Of a stretch of DNA of 64,000 nt, positions 48,437 to 56,746 are shown piece by piece. Source of the stretch: Arthrobacter sp. CAN_C5 (GTDB taxonomy: Bacteria; Actinomycetota; Actinomycetes; Actinomycetales; Micrococcaceae); the NCBI RefSeq assembly GCF_017875735.1, contig NZ_JAGGMZ010000001.1:1984001-2048000 (forward strand), given 5' to 3'. Position 1 is the stretch's first letter; each line of letters starts with the position of its first letter. The position numbers were made by a program, and so were the translations under genes. The notes under the pieces were generated by a model. That model did not search any database and was not told the origin of the DNA. It saw nothing but the letters and a program-made list of their open reading frames with translations.

Positions 48437-49921
48437 ATGACCGCTTCGCCGGCTCCGAAACGTGCAGCTATCTACATCCGTCAGTCTCAGACTTCAGACG
48501 GCACCATCTCCCCTGCCTTGCAGGAACAGCACGTTAGGGAGTTCATTGCACGGCAGGACGGCTGGACGGTCACTAAGGTCTACTCCGATATCGACATATC
48601 CGGACGCAAGACCACCAATCGACCGGAACTGCTCGCTCTGGTAGCTGACTACAACAAAAAGAAGTTCGACATAGCGGTAGCTGACGACTACAGCAGGTTC
48701 GCACGGAACATGGCAGATGGTGCGGATCTCATCGGTTCAATGTCGGTTGCTACCTATGCTGAAGGCATCCCAGATCCGGAGGACGACTTCGCGCCATTGC
48801 TGTATATGTTGCTCGCTCATAAATACGGCAAAGAAATGGGCAAGCGCTGGAGGGCTGCGCACGCATACCGGATAGCGGCAAAGCTACCGCCCAATGGAGT
48901 CAAGCAGTTTGGTTATGACCGGTTTGATAAGGACGGAAAGCCGGTACTGCCGACCGCCAAGGGCAGCGTGCAAGAATACCGGATCAACGAGGATGAAGCC
49001 GCGATCCTTCATGACCTATATAAGAGGTATACCCAAGGAGAAGGCTCGATTGCTCTTGTGCAAGACCTGACTAAGCGCGGCGTCAAGACAGTGCGCGGTG
49101 GAGACTTCTCAAGCTCACAGCTCCTAGACCTTTTGGATAAGCCGTTCGCCGCTGGCTACTTCATCTGGGACGGCAAGGAGTACGAGGGAAAACATGAGCC
49201 GATCCTGACCGCTACTGAATGGGAGCGATACCAAGCAAAGCGACTGGAGCGCAAGGTGCATCAAGCACCACGGAATCCGAAGTGGTGGCTGGCAGGCATT
49301 GCCAAGTGCGGCAGATGTGGCGCGAACCTCGTCAGTACAACCATCAAAGGTAAGCAGTCCGTGAACTGCTCTGTCTATAACAACAAAGGTAAGGCCGCAT
49401 GCGCTGGAGTGTTCAGGAAGCGTGCCACGGTGAACTATCACACGATAATGTGGCTCTTCCGTCAGCGTGAGGCTCTGGCCGCTGTGATGCCCACGGATGA
49501 TGAAGCACGCTTGGCCGCAGAGAGTGCAGTCGAGGAAGCACAGACGAGTTTGGACAAGTCCAGGAAGGCGTTAACGGATCTCCTGTTGACCATGGCTAAG
49601 CATGGTTTGACTGAGGAAATGGCCGCTGACGCTATCGCAGTCCGCAAGACTGAACTTGCTGACGCGTCAGAAGACCTCAGGCAGGCTCAGCTAGCCCTTG
49701 GGGGATTCATCCCGGCGACGACCATCAGTGAGCAACTTGATAAGGGCTTTGAGCTTATGGGGATGAAGCCTGAGGATGAAGAGCTTTCCGAGCAAGCGAT
49801 TCCAGCATTCAGGGAAGCTGTCTCAAAACTCTTGAAAGAGGTACGCGTGCTTCCTCCTGTGGACGGCAACCGGAGCCCTAACCGGGATATGCGACCGGAG
49901 ATAGTTTTCGTTCCGCAGTGA
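48437..49921 (+). CDS. int: Large serine recombinase (integrase)
   Basis: 494-aa site-specific recombinase. The resolvase catalytic domain has the nucleophile S17 in YIRQSQ and the arginine motif DDYSRFARN at residues 83-91. The recombinase domain follows (FGYDRF..), then a zinc ribbon with C291, C294, C311 and C322, and a coiled-coil arm around residues 355-410. This is the layout of phage and ICE integrases that recombine attP with attB. It starts 17 bp beyond the cut hydrolase gene and is read away from the core. Confidence 0.93.
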   Translation: MTASPAPKRAAIYIRQSQTSDGTISPALQEQHVREFIARQDGWTVTKVYSDIDISGRKTTNRPELLALVADYNKKKFDIAVADDYSRFARNMADGADLIGSMSVATYAEGIPDPEDDFAPLLYMLLAHKYGKEMGKRWRAAHAYRIAAKLPPNGVKQFGYDRFDKDGKPVLPTAKGSVQEYRINEDEAAILHDLYKRYTQGEGSIALVQDLTKRGVKTVRGGDFSSSQLLDLLDKPFAAGYFIWDGKEYEGKHEPILTATEWERYQAKRLERKVHQAPRNPKWWLAGIAKCGRCGANLVSTTIKGKQSVNCSVYNNKGKAACAGVFRKRATVNYHTIMWLFRQREALAAVMPTDDEARLAAESAVEEAQTSLDKSRKALTDLLLTMAKHGLTEEMAADAIAVRKTELADASEDLRQAQLALGGFIPATTISEQLDKGFELMGMKPEDEELSEQAIPAFREAVSKLLKEVRVLPPVDGNRSPNRDMRPEIVFVPQ

Positions 49922-49947
49922 GTCCGTGGTAGGATCCAGGTTGCACT

Positions 49948-49971
49948 AAGCGCTCCGGTTTCGGGGCGCTT
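49948..49971 (+). terminator. Terminator after the integrase gene
   Basis: AAGCGCTCCG/CGGGGCGCTT forms a 10-bp stem (one G-T pair) with loop GTTT, followed by TCTGCGTT, 26 bp after the integrase stop. Confidence 0.65.
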
Positions 49972-50139
49972 TCTGCGTTAAAGGCCGACTTAGATAGTCT
50001 ATGACTCCCAAAAACGTTTATATATTGCACGGGGGTATTGTATATATTCGCGACCCGTTAAACTCAAAACAATGTAAAGAGGTCGAAATTCATGATACAA
50101 TAGATGTATACAATCAACTTGTCAAGGAAAGACCAAGGC

Positions 50140-50307
50140 ATGAAACGTGGAACACACACTAGGACCCCTCTAACGCTTGCGCGCTACAGGCTCTCACGTG
50201 CTGAGAGCAGGCTCATCAGGATGCAAGAAAAACTGAATCAAGCACTGAGAGAAAAGTACGAGATCGCTCAGGAAGTTGCCCAGTTGGAAATCTCAAGAGC
50301 ATCTTGA
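50140..50307 (+). CDS. Small coiled-coil protein
   Basis: 55-aa basic, helical protein (LSRAESRLIRMQEKLNQ, EIAQEVAQLE). A longer start exists at 50104, but TACAAT (50096-50101) just upstream looks like a -10 box, which would place that ATG before the transcript start; AAGG before 50140 supports the shorter form. It lies between integrase and primase, where small DNA-binding or excision factors are often found. Function unknown. Confidence 0.5.
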   Translation: MKRGTHTRTPLTLARYRLSRAESRLIRMQEKLNQALREKYEIAQEVAQLEISRAS

Positions 50308-50430
50308 CCTGACGACCTCATTCGACCATCCAGCTTTGACACGATAATTCGCCGGCGGTGCAAAAGCAGCATTCCGGTAAATAGCGACAGGAGTACATGG
50401 ACCCACCGAACACCTACAGAAAGATGAACA

Positions 50431-52029
50431 ATGGAAACCGAAACACAAGCACTAGAGACCGCAGCAGGAACCCTTAACCTCAAGGAATGGCACCACGCCC
50501 TACTGGGGCAGAAGCCCGACCACAGTAAGTTCAACATCGAGCTAGCTTTGGGCACACTCCCCCGCACCGAAGTTAGAGCCGCTGAAGCAATCAAGGGAAA
50601 GTTCGCGAATACCGTTTCCTACGTTGCGGCATCAGGTACTTGGTACATCTGGGATGGGCGAATCCACCGTCCATGCGTCGATGACGGAATTGCTATCAAG
50701 GTAGCCAAGTACTACTACAAGGCGACCGTAGACGCGCTGGACTTCATCAAGGAACACTACGAGCGTCAAGCGAAGGTCATTGAATCTGCTCAAGGCCAGG
50801 ATTGGGAGAAGAAAGCGAAAGCACAGCGTGATGAGTACAACAAAGGCGAAGCGCTCAAGCATAAGAAGTTCCGTGAACGTATCGCTACCGCTGATGGAAA
50901 CTCCGCACTGGTTCGCCTTCTGAAGACAGAGCTTGATGTGAATCATGACTACTTCGGAGATGACCGCCGCTGGTTCGTCGTAGAGAACGGCGTGTTCGAC
51001 ATGGAAGGCGTCCGCCGGGATGAGCGCTTCGACCTGCTCCCCCATGACTCAGCCCGTCCGGTCTACAGAATGTGGAGCATCACTGATACTCCCGGCGCTC
51101 CCTGCCCAGCACTGAATAAGTTCCTCGATGAATCCATCGAGGACCGTGGACAGAGCCACTTCTTCTCCAAAGCAGTCGCACTGGCATGCATGGGCGCTCC
51201 GATATCCAGCAGAACCATTGTCAGCCTCCAAGGGAAGCGCAAGAGTGGCAAGTCAATGATCAACCGAGCGATTGACAGACTCACCAACAAAAACGGAATC
51301 TACGCTGAACCTCCGAGGGATGCCATTGTCAAAGGTGGCACTAACCCCAAGCACGCACGCCACGATATGCGCATTGCACGCTACATTGCCTTCACCGAGA
51401 TCACGGACCCCTTGGACCGCGAGTTCGTTCTCAAATACACTGGCGGCGACGGTATGCCCGTAGAGCAGAAGTATGAAGTAGGCGGTACCGTCAAGCCACA
51501 GGGAATCATCTTCATGGCTTCCAATCACGGCATGGACATAGACAAGACAGACGAAGCCGTCTTCGAACGGATCGCCCCGATTACCTTCCCGCGCACATTC
51601 GAGAAGGTTTCAACGGATGGTACGCACATCCTTGACCCTGATCTGGAAGACAAGATCGTTTCCGAAGCGCCAGGATTTCTTGAGTGGATGAAGCGCTCAT
51701 ATCTGGAGTACCTGAAGAGTGGACTCGACAAAACCGAGACCATGGAAGCGGCCAAGCGATCCGAGCGCGACGACGAGGTATCTGTCACTCAGTACATCAA
51801 GGACCGAGTGGAGACCAAGTACCTCCGTATTGATCCGGCGGCCAAGGATGCACTGTCCGTTCCAATGGCCACCCTCTACTCGGACTATTACCAGTGGTGC
51901 ATAGCCTACGGAGTGCCCGTCAATTCCCGTATGCAGCGCAAGCAGTTCAATCTAGAAGTGGCTCGCACGTATCCAAAGGTCACCTATCAGACCGTCCGAT
52001 TCTCCGGTTTGGTACTCGCCAGCATCTAA
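50431..52029 (+). CDS. P4-type primase/helicase-like replication protein
   Basis: 532-aa protein. The C-terminal half matches the phage/plasmid primase P4-family helicase (SF3): Walker A GKRKSGKS at about residues 268-275, Walker B-like YIAFTEITD, and GIIFMASNHGMD as motif C with the sensor Asn. The middle shows the D5_N-like segment (LLKTELDVNHDYFGDDRRWFVVENGVFD in parts). The N-terminus lacks a visible primase zinc motif, so it may be helicase only. It is followed by repeat-rich DNA. Confidence 0.85.
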   Translation: METETQALETAAGTLNLKEWHHALLGQKPDHSKFNIELALGTLPRTEVRAAEAIKGKFANTVSYVAASGTWYIWDGRIHRPCVDDGIAIKVAKYYYKATVDALDFIKEHYERQAKVIESAQGQDWEKKAKAQRDEYNKGEALKHKKFRERIATADGNSALVRLLKTELDVNHDYFGDDRRWFVVENGVFDMEGVRRDERFDLLPHDSARPVYRMWSITDTPGAPCPALNKFLDESIEDRGQSHFFSKAVALACMGAPISSRTIVSLQGKRKSGKSMINRAIDRLTNKNGIYAEPPRDAIVKGGTNPKHARHDMRIARYIAFTEITDPLDREFVLKYTGGDGMPVEQKYEVGGTVKPQGIIFMASNHGMDIDKTDEAVFERIAPITFPRTFEKVSTDGTHILDPDLEDKIVSEAPGFLEWMKRSYLEYLKSGLDKTETMEAAKRSERDDEVSVTQYIKDRVETKYLRIDPAAKDALSVPMATLYSDYYQWCIAYGVPVNSRMQRKQFNLEVARTYPKVTYQTVRFSGLVLASI

Positions 52030-52041
52030 GGACGGGTATTT

Positions 52042-52257
52042 ACTCTAAAACTCTAACAAAACTCTAAAGTTGAAATCCTTATAAACAAAGGGATGCACTA
52101 CCGTCTTTAGAGAAATAGAGTTTTAGAGTAGATATTGTAAAAGTATCTATAGAGGTATAGAAGTAGTAGATATAGGAGTAGGTAGGGGTATATGCCTCAG
52201 ATATTCACTCTAGTAGAAAGTCTCGGGCCCCCCATCTAAAACTCTAAAACTCTAAAA
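52042..52257. repeat. Iteron-like ACTCTAAAA repeats, candidate replication origin
   Basis: Copies of ACTCTAAA(A) run forward at 52042, 52050 (variant) and 52061, in reverse at 52105-52112 and 52116-52129, and forward again with 8-bp period at 52234-52257. ACTCTAAAACTCTA (52042) and TAGAGTTTTAGAGT (52116) form a long inverted repeat. The DNA between is AT-rich and holds no gene. Location right after a P4-type helicase gene fits an origin. Confidence 0.7.
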
Positions 52258-52320
52258 CCTGAGCAACACGACGAAACGACGCCCTTCTCAACACCCCCAA
52301 TCGCCTGAAAGGCGGACAGC

Positions 52321-52518
52321 ATGAACGATAACCCACATGGCCTCACCAATGAGATCGTAGACAACGACGATTGGAAACCGAAACCGGAATCGGAAGCCCA
52401 TCCATGGCGCAGGCCACGCAAGTACCCATCACCGGAGTACGTCTACGAGCCAGAAATCACACTCGCTGATATCTTGACTGAGCTTCAGGCAATCAGGAAA
52501 GCGCTGACTGAGAGATGA
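52321..52518 (+). CDS. Small acidic hypothetical protein
   Basis: 65-aa protein with a Pro/Glu/Trp-rich first half (DDWKPKPES, HPWRRPRKYPSPEYVYEPE) and a helical C-terminus (LADILTELQAIRKALTE). AAAGGCGG lies before the ATG. It begins 63 bp after the repeat array. Unrecognised. Confidence 0.55.
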   Translation: MNDNPHGLTNEIVDNDDWKPKPESEAHPWRRPRKYPSPEYVYEPEITLADILTELQAIRKALTER

Positions 52519-52549
52519 TCAGCTCATTAATACTTATCGCCGGATACTC

Positions 52550-52602
52550 AGTGGTTCGCTTACACTCGGTGCGCATAGAGTACCTGCGAGTTCTGAACCA
52601 CT
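52550..52602. repeat. Inverted repeat AGTGGTTC..GAACCACT
   Basis: 8-bp arms at 52550-52557 and 52595-52602 around a 37-bp centre, in a 289-bp gap with no convincing gene. It could be an RNA hairpin or a protein site, or chance. Confidence 0.4.
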
Positions 52603-52807
52603 CAGGATAGTCACAGGAAAGCATCGATATAATCGACGCAGCACTAATTTCAGTAAGTCAAAAATTGGTGGTTGTTATGTTGACGGCAGGGAAAGACCTG
52701 CGTATTCCTCCGAACCCACGGATCATATCGAGGTGACAGCCGGAAAGACGGCACTCAAGACGCTCTGAGGGCACTCGCAGGGCGTTCCTGCTCTAAGAGG
52801 AACCCGC

Positions 52808-53035
52808 ATGACCGGTACACAAAAAATCCCCGTAGAACGCCTTGTGCCGCCCTTCCATGTAGAGGCAGAGCTGCCTGAACCGTTCAGGGAAAATGAGCTG
52901 TTGCACTGCCACACGGACTCTTCGGACACGGCGGACTCGACAACGGCCGGCGCAACTATATGCAATGGCATAGCTTCAAGAGCGTTAGTTCCGGAGACGG
53001 TTCCTTACGTGGAGGTTCCAGGTGCTAGTTCCTAG
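52808..53035 (+). CDS. Small hypothetical protein
   Basis: 75-aa ORF with AGAGGAA 6 bp before the ATG. Composition is acidic and Thr/Ser-rich (HCHTDSSDTADSTTAG). No family recognised. The Shine-Dalgarno sequence is the main support; it may not be translated. Confidence 0.4.
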   Translation: MTGTQKIPVERLVPPFHVEAELPEPFRENELLHCHTDSSDTADSTTAGATICNGIASRALVPETVPYVEVPGASS

Positions 53036-53292
53036 GGGCCTACTTCCAAGGCTGGACTTGACGAGGGGGTATGTTGTGAACATTTCGCAGCTATTTCATC
53101 AAAGAGGCTAGGCCATAGGTCCTGAAAACTGCCCTAATAGTTTTTGTAAACTACCGCCGCATCCCTGTTCAGGAACCCACTGTCCAGGAAGGACGGGGCG
53201 GGCTAAATTTTTTTTTGCAAATCCCCTGGACCGAGCAAAAGCCGCTAAAACTTTTTGTAACTCATGGACTGGTCAGGGCGGAGAATAGACCT

Positions 53293-53466
53293 ATGGATCA
53301 AAAGCAGATCGAGCGAGCAGCTGACACGTTGGGCGCAATTATCGTTCAGATCGAATCGGGCGACATTGAAGCGACCCCGTCGCAAAGAGCCTACGTTGCA
53401 GGTGCGGAACATGCATTGAGGCTGGTTCGGGCAAGCCATCTCGAAACCGGGCATTCGACTAAGTGA
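53293..53466 (+). CDS. Small hypothetical protein
   Basis: 57-aa mostly helical, acidic protein (MDQKQIERAADTLGAIIVQ..). The frame extends to 53215 without an ATG; GGCGGAG lies 9 bp before this ATG. The 257-bp gap before it is AT-rich in places, with three TTTTTGTAA-like runs (around 53135, 53210 and 53252). Confidence 0.45.
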   Translation: MDQKQIERAADTLGAIIVQIESGDIEATPSQRAYVAGAEHALRLVRASHLETGHSTK

Positions 53467-53515
53467 AGCCGTCGAGCGATGCTCCCCAATAACTGGTCGA
53501 AAGATATATTTATAT

Positions 53516-53533
53516 ACAAAAGGAACCTTTTGT
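53516..53533. promoter_or_regulatory. Palindrome just upstream of the second serine recombinase
   Basis: ACAAAAGG-AA-CCTTTTGT, perfect 8-bp arms, extended with one bulge to TATAC..GTGTATA. It ends 16 bp before the recombinase ATG. It could be a resolvase (res) binding site or an operator. Confidence 0.6.
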
Positions 53534-53549
53534 GTATAAAGTGAGGGGT

Positions 53550-54212
53550 ATGACACAGCCATCGAGCACACGCATCAGGCCCCTCGCCCTCGGATACGTC
53601 CGCGTCTCCACGGCGGAGCAAGTAGAGCAGGGTGCCTCACTCGATGCACAACGTGCAGCCCTCATCGCAGAGGCAGATAAGCGCGGCTGGGATGTCGAGA
53701 TCGTCGCTGACGAAGGCGTGAGCGCAAAGACGCTGAACCGTCCCGGCCTGCAAGGGGCGCTTGCCCGTCTCGATGGCGGCGCCGCCGACTACCTACTGAG
53801 CATCCGCCTCGACCGCGTATCCCGCTCCGTCGCTGACTTTGCTGGCCTGCTCGACCGCAGCGTAAAGCGCTGTTGGGGACTCGTCCTGCTGTCCCCAAAC
53901 ATTGATACCACCGACCCGGCCGGGCGCTTCACGGGTAACGTCCTGGCCTCAGCAGCTCAGTACGAGCGGGAGCTGATTGGAGCCCGCACGCGGGAGGGCA
54001 TGGCGCAGCGAAAGATCGAGGGCGTGAAGATGGGCCGGCCACGGATGCTTGGGGCGGCCACAGTTGGGAGAATTACCAATATGAGGTCCACCGGCATGAG
54101 TATGGGGAGAATTGCAGACGCTCTCAACGCCGATGGTGTTGCTACGGCGCACGGTGGGGCGCAATGGTACGCCTCGACCGTCAAGCGCGTTCTAGACTCC
54201 GTAGCGCGGTGA
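53550..54212 (+). CDS. Small serine recombinase (resolvase/invertase type)
   Basis: 220-aa protein: catalytic domain with nucleophile S20 in GYVRVSTAEQ, the RLDRVSRS arginine motif and the dimer/E-helix region (LASAAQYERELIGART), then a C-terminal helix-turn-helix (RSTGMSMGRIADALNADGV). The length and lack of a zinc domain mark a resolvase/DNA-invertase, unlike the large integrase. The ATG at 53550 follows GAGGGG; a GTG at 53532 is unlikely. It may resolve multimers of the element. Confidence 0.9.
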   Translation: MTQPSSTRIRPLALGYVRVSTAEQVEQGASLDAQRAALIAEADKRGWDVEIVADEGVSAKTLNRPGLQGALARLDGGAADYLLSIRLDRVSRSVADFAGLLDRSVKRCWGLVLLSPNIDTTDPAGRFTGNVLASAAQYERELIGARTREGMAQRKIEGVKMGRPRMLGAATVGRITNMRSTGMSMGRIADALNADGVATAHGGAQWYASTVKRVLDSVAR

Positions 54213-54272
54213 GAAGCGCGCGAGTGATCGTGTCCCGCAGAACGTCGTCGAGAAGTACCAAACCGCGCAACG

Positions 54273-54605
54273 CTAGGAAAGGGAAACACGGCTTCCTGCC
54301 CGCAGTGTCACCAAGAGCTTCCAGTCACCGACCCGGTTCTTCGTCCACCGGAACTCGGGTCGGACGCCTAGTTGGCCTGTGTGCTTGAGTTGCCGGCCTA
54401 CGTAATCTTGAACCCGCAACCCGACCGCCTTACCGAACTGATGCCGATCCCACTGCCGAATGCCTCGGTAGTAGAGGTGCTTTGCTGTCATAGCGGTCTG
54501 GATTAGGTGGGGCTGAGGAGAATACCGAGGGCCTGAGCCAAGGTCGATTATCGGCGTCCTCACCAGGGTTTGTAGGCGTATCTTGGATACTCGAAAGGAT
54601 GTTTG
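54273..54605 (-). pseudogene. Decayed gene fragment, possibly a PD-(D/E)XK-like protein
   Basis: Open frame of 96 codons from 54563 that reads on upstream without a clear start. It contains HLYYRGIRQWDRHQFGK, QDYVGRQLKHTG and RPEFRWTKNRVGDW, a pattern like the N-terminal part of nuclease-like proteins whose catalytic E-x-K follows. Here the frame ends before that region. No Shine-Dalgarno sequence. Low certainty. Confidence 0.35.
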
Positions 54606-54641
54606 ATTACGCTCCGTGCGTCCGGCTTTGCTTCCTCGACG

Positions 54642-54740
54642 GTAGCGGATAGCCGTTCGAGCACGAGGGCTGCCACAGCTCTTGGGGCGAAATGGTACGC
54701 GGGGCCCGTGAAGCGCGTGTTGAACTCCGCGGTGGGGTAG
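54642..54740 (+). pseudogene. Decayed 3' end of a second serine recombinase gene
   Basis: 33 codons ending in TAG align with the end of the recombinase at 53550-54212: VAD..AATALGAKWYAGPVKRVL here against IAD..VATAHGGAQWYASTVKRVL there, with one codon missing. The DNA match is around three quarters. Only the helix-turn-helix end survives. Confidence 0.65.
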
Positions 54741-54964
54741 AAGCCCTTACAGTTGCCCTCTGGCGTGCACGAGAGGGGTGGAGTTGCCGCCGGGGCTGTA
54801 CAGAACACATTCGGGTGGAAGGCATCTTTGCGCACAAATTAGTCAGGATCCCTCCGAGCCGGCTTTCCAAACACCTCAGATGGCGGGCTCAAAACCGGTT
54901 TGGAGTGGTCAACGGAGAAGTAGGCTTTCCAATAACTTTATCTGAGAATCCCGGAGGAGATCTG

Positions 54965-55307
54965 ATGGCCTGGTTGAAACGCAACGTATTCGTGTTGGTT
55001 ACTGTAGCAATCATGGTCAGCGCTATTGGTCTCGCAGTTAACCTTTTGCACCCTGTGCTATCGATTTCCCCTACCGACGAGAACGCTGTGCCAGCATTAG
55101 CTGCAGCCATAGCAGTGACCGGCGTACTGACCGCGGCAGCTGCTACCCTCACCGGGGCCTTGCTAAAACAGTCCATCGATCTCCGGACAACCGCATTAGC
55201 CGAGCAAGCGGCGGACAGGGCTACTGCCGATCAACAGCGGCTGTTGATGGAAACAGCCTTGCAGACCGTAAAGCTCCTAGGCTCCGATCAAGGCAGCGCA
55301 CCTGTAG
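54965..55307 (+). pseudogene. Membrane protein gene, 5' half (split by the IS3 insertion)
   Basis: The ATG at 54965 follows GGAGGAGA. Two hydrophobic segments (about residues 8-28 and 40-66) precede a helical stretch. The frame continues after the insertion at 56865: joining the copies of GTAG restores an uninterrupted frame of 255 codons (..GSAPV-GGSAALIVLSKLGEL..). Function unknown. The open frame upstream to 54692 covers the recombinase remnant and is not part of the gene. Confidence 0.7.
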
Positions 55308-55349
55308 TGCGGGGACGGAATTTGTCAAGGTGAATGAGGCCAGTGGGAA

Positions 55350-56351
55350 TTAGGCTGCTGCTTTTGTGTCGTTTTTCTCGGTTGGTTTGTTGATCCAGGC
55401 GGTGTTGGGGATGGCGAGGATTTTGGGGTCGTTGTTGGTGGTGAATCGTTCGGGTGTTTTTGCCCGTGCGGCGGCCAAGATTTTGGCTCGTTCGAGGGCT
55501 TTGCTGGCGGCCAGTCCGTAGTGGACATCCGCCGGTGTGTTGAGGCCGATTCCGGTGTGGCAATGGGTGTGGTTGTACCCGTCGACAAAGAAGTCCATGA
55601 ACGCTCTCGCGTCGGGTAGGGAACTGAAGCGTTCGGGGAACGTGGGAGCGAACTTCAGCGACTTGAACCAGGCCTCACTGTACGGATTATCATTGCTGAC
55701 CCGGGGACGGGAATGGGACCGGGTGACCTCCAGGTCCGAGAGCAGCGCCGCGACTGTTTTGGAGGTCATCGAGGTGCCACGGTCGGCGTGGACGATCTGC
55801 GGGATGCCGTGGATGCCGAAGATTTCCTTCATCATTTCCACGGCCAGTTCCCCGGACTCGTGGGCATGGACGTAGGCGCCGACGATGTAGCGGGAATAGA
55901 TGTCGATCATGACGTAGCAGTCGTAGTATTTTCCCTTGATCGGGCCAGCGAGTTTGGTGATGTCCCAGGTGTAAACCTGTCCGGGTCCGGTCGCGACCAG
56001 CTCCGGCACGGCCCGCGCCGGGTGGCGTGCGATCCGGCGGCGTTCCTTGACCTGGCAGTTCTCCTCCAGGACGCGATAGAACGTGGAGATTGAGCACAAA
56101 TAGACGCCTTCGTCCAGGAGCCGGGCATAGATCTGCACCGGCGGCAGGTCCACGAAATCCTTCGAATTCACGGTCGCCAGGATGTGGGCGCGCTCGGCCA
56201 CTGAGAGCTTGTTTGCCGGCGCCGGGACCGGCGGAGGGTCTTCCACCGCGATGCGGGGTTTGCGGGTCGCTGTGGCCCTGGATACCCCTGCAATCACGGC
56301 CGCTTCCCGGGTAGAAATGTCCGCCAGGGTGAGGGCGGTGTAGGCGCTCAT
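55350..56351 (-). CDS. IS3 family transposase OrfB (DDE integrase core)
   Basis: 333-aa transposase with the rve fold. Catalytic residues: first Asp in YTWDITKL, second in VHADRGTSM, and Glu in YSEAWFKSLKF. The N-terminus has an HTH_21-like region. The start overlaps the orfA stop (TGATG), so it is made by re-initiation or frameshifting. It seems complete. Confidence 0.93.
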   Translation of the reverse strand: MSAYTALTLADISTREAAVIAGVSRATATRKPRIAVEDPPPVPAPANKLSVAERAHILATVNSKDFVDLPPVQIYARLLDEGVYLCSISTFYRVLEENCQVKERRRIARHPARAVPELVATGPGQVYTWDITKLAGPIKGKYYDCYVMIDIYSRYIVGAYVHAHESGELAVEMMKEIFGIHGIPQIVHADRGTSMTSKTVAALLSDLEVTRSHSRPRVSNDNPYSEAWFKSLKFAPTFPERFSSLPDARAFMDFFVDGYNHTHCHTGIGLNTPADVHYGLAASKALERAKILAAARAKTPERFTTNNDPKILAIPNTAWINKPTEKNDTKAAA

Positions 56352-56746
56352 CAGGGTTTCTTGTACCAGGGCTGCTGCTCCGCGCTTTCGGAGATATCCT
56401 CCAAAAGCAGCCGTGCTTTTTCCATTATCGACAACGCAGCTGCAGTCCGTGCCAGCTTGCGTTCACTCACCTCCAGCTGCCGACGTAGACGCCCGATTTC
56501 TGCCTGTTCAGCAGTGGGCTTGCCGATCTTTTCCCCGGGCTTTTTGCCCTCGAGGACACCGGCGTCGCGGAGCTTACGCCACTCGGTGATCTGGGAGGAA
56601 TACAGGCCCTCGCGGCGCAGGTAAGCCCCGCCGCCGGTGCCATCGTCACAGGCCTGCTGGTACGCATCCAAGTACGCCAATTTTTGTGCCGGAGTGAACG
56701 ACCTACGAGGGGTCGGGCCTCCGGACCTGGGGCCAGGATTACTCAT
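56351..56746 (-). CDS. IS3 family transposase OrfA
   Basis: 131-aa helix-turn-helix protein with a C-terminal leucine zipper-like stretch (IGRLRRQLEVSERKLARTAAAL). The RRSFTPAQKLAYLDAY start matches IS3 OrfA. The ATG at 56746 has GGGAG upstream; an ATG at 56788 is the alternative. It works with OrfB in transposition. Confidence 0.88.
   Translation of the reverse strand: MSNPGPRSGGPTPRRSFTPAQKLAYLDAYQQACDDGTGGGAYLRREGLYSSQITEWRKLRDAGVLEGKKPGEKIGKPTAEQAEIGRLRRQLEVSERKLARTAAALSIMEKARLLLEDISESAEQQPWYKKP

Noticed and set aside
54560-54835. 91-codon minus-strand ORF
   Set aside because: Lies antisense to the recombinase relic for much of its length and resembles no family; only its last codons might belong to the decayed minus-strand gene.
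54692-54964. N-terminal extension of the split membrane gene
   Set aside because: The frame covers the recombinase relic and has no Shine-Dalgarno sequence; GGAGGAGA before the ATG at 54965 marks the real start.
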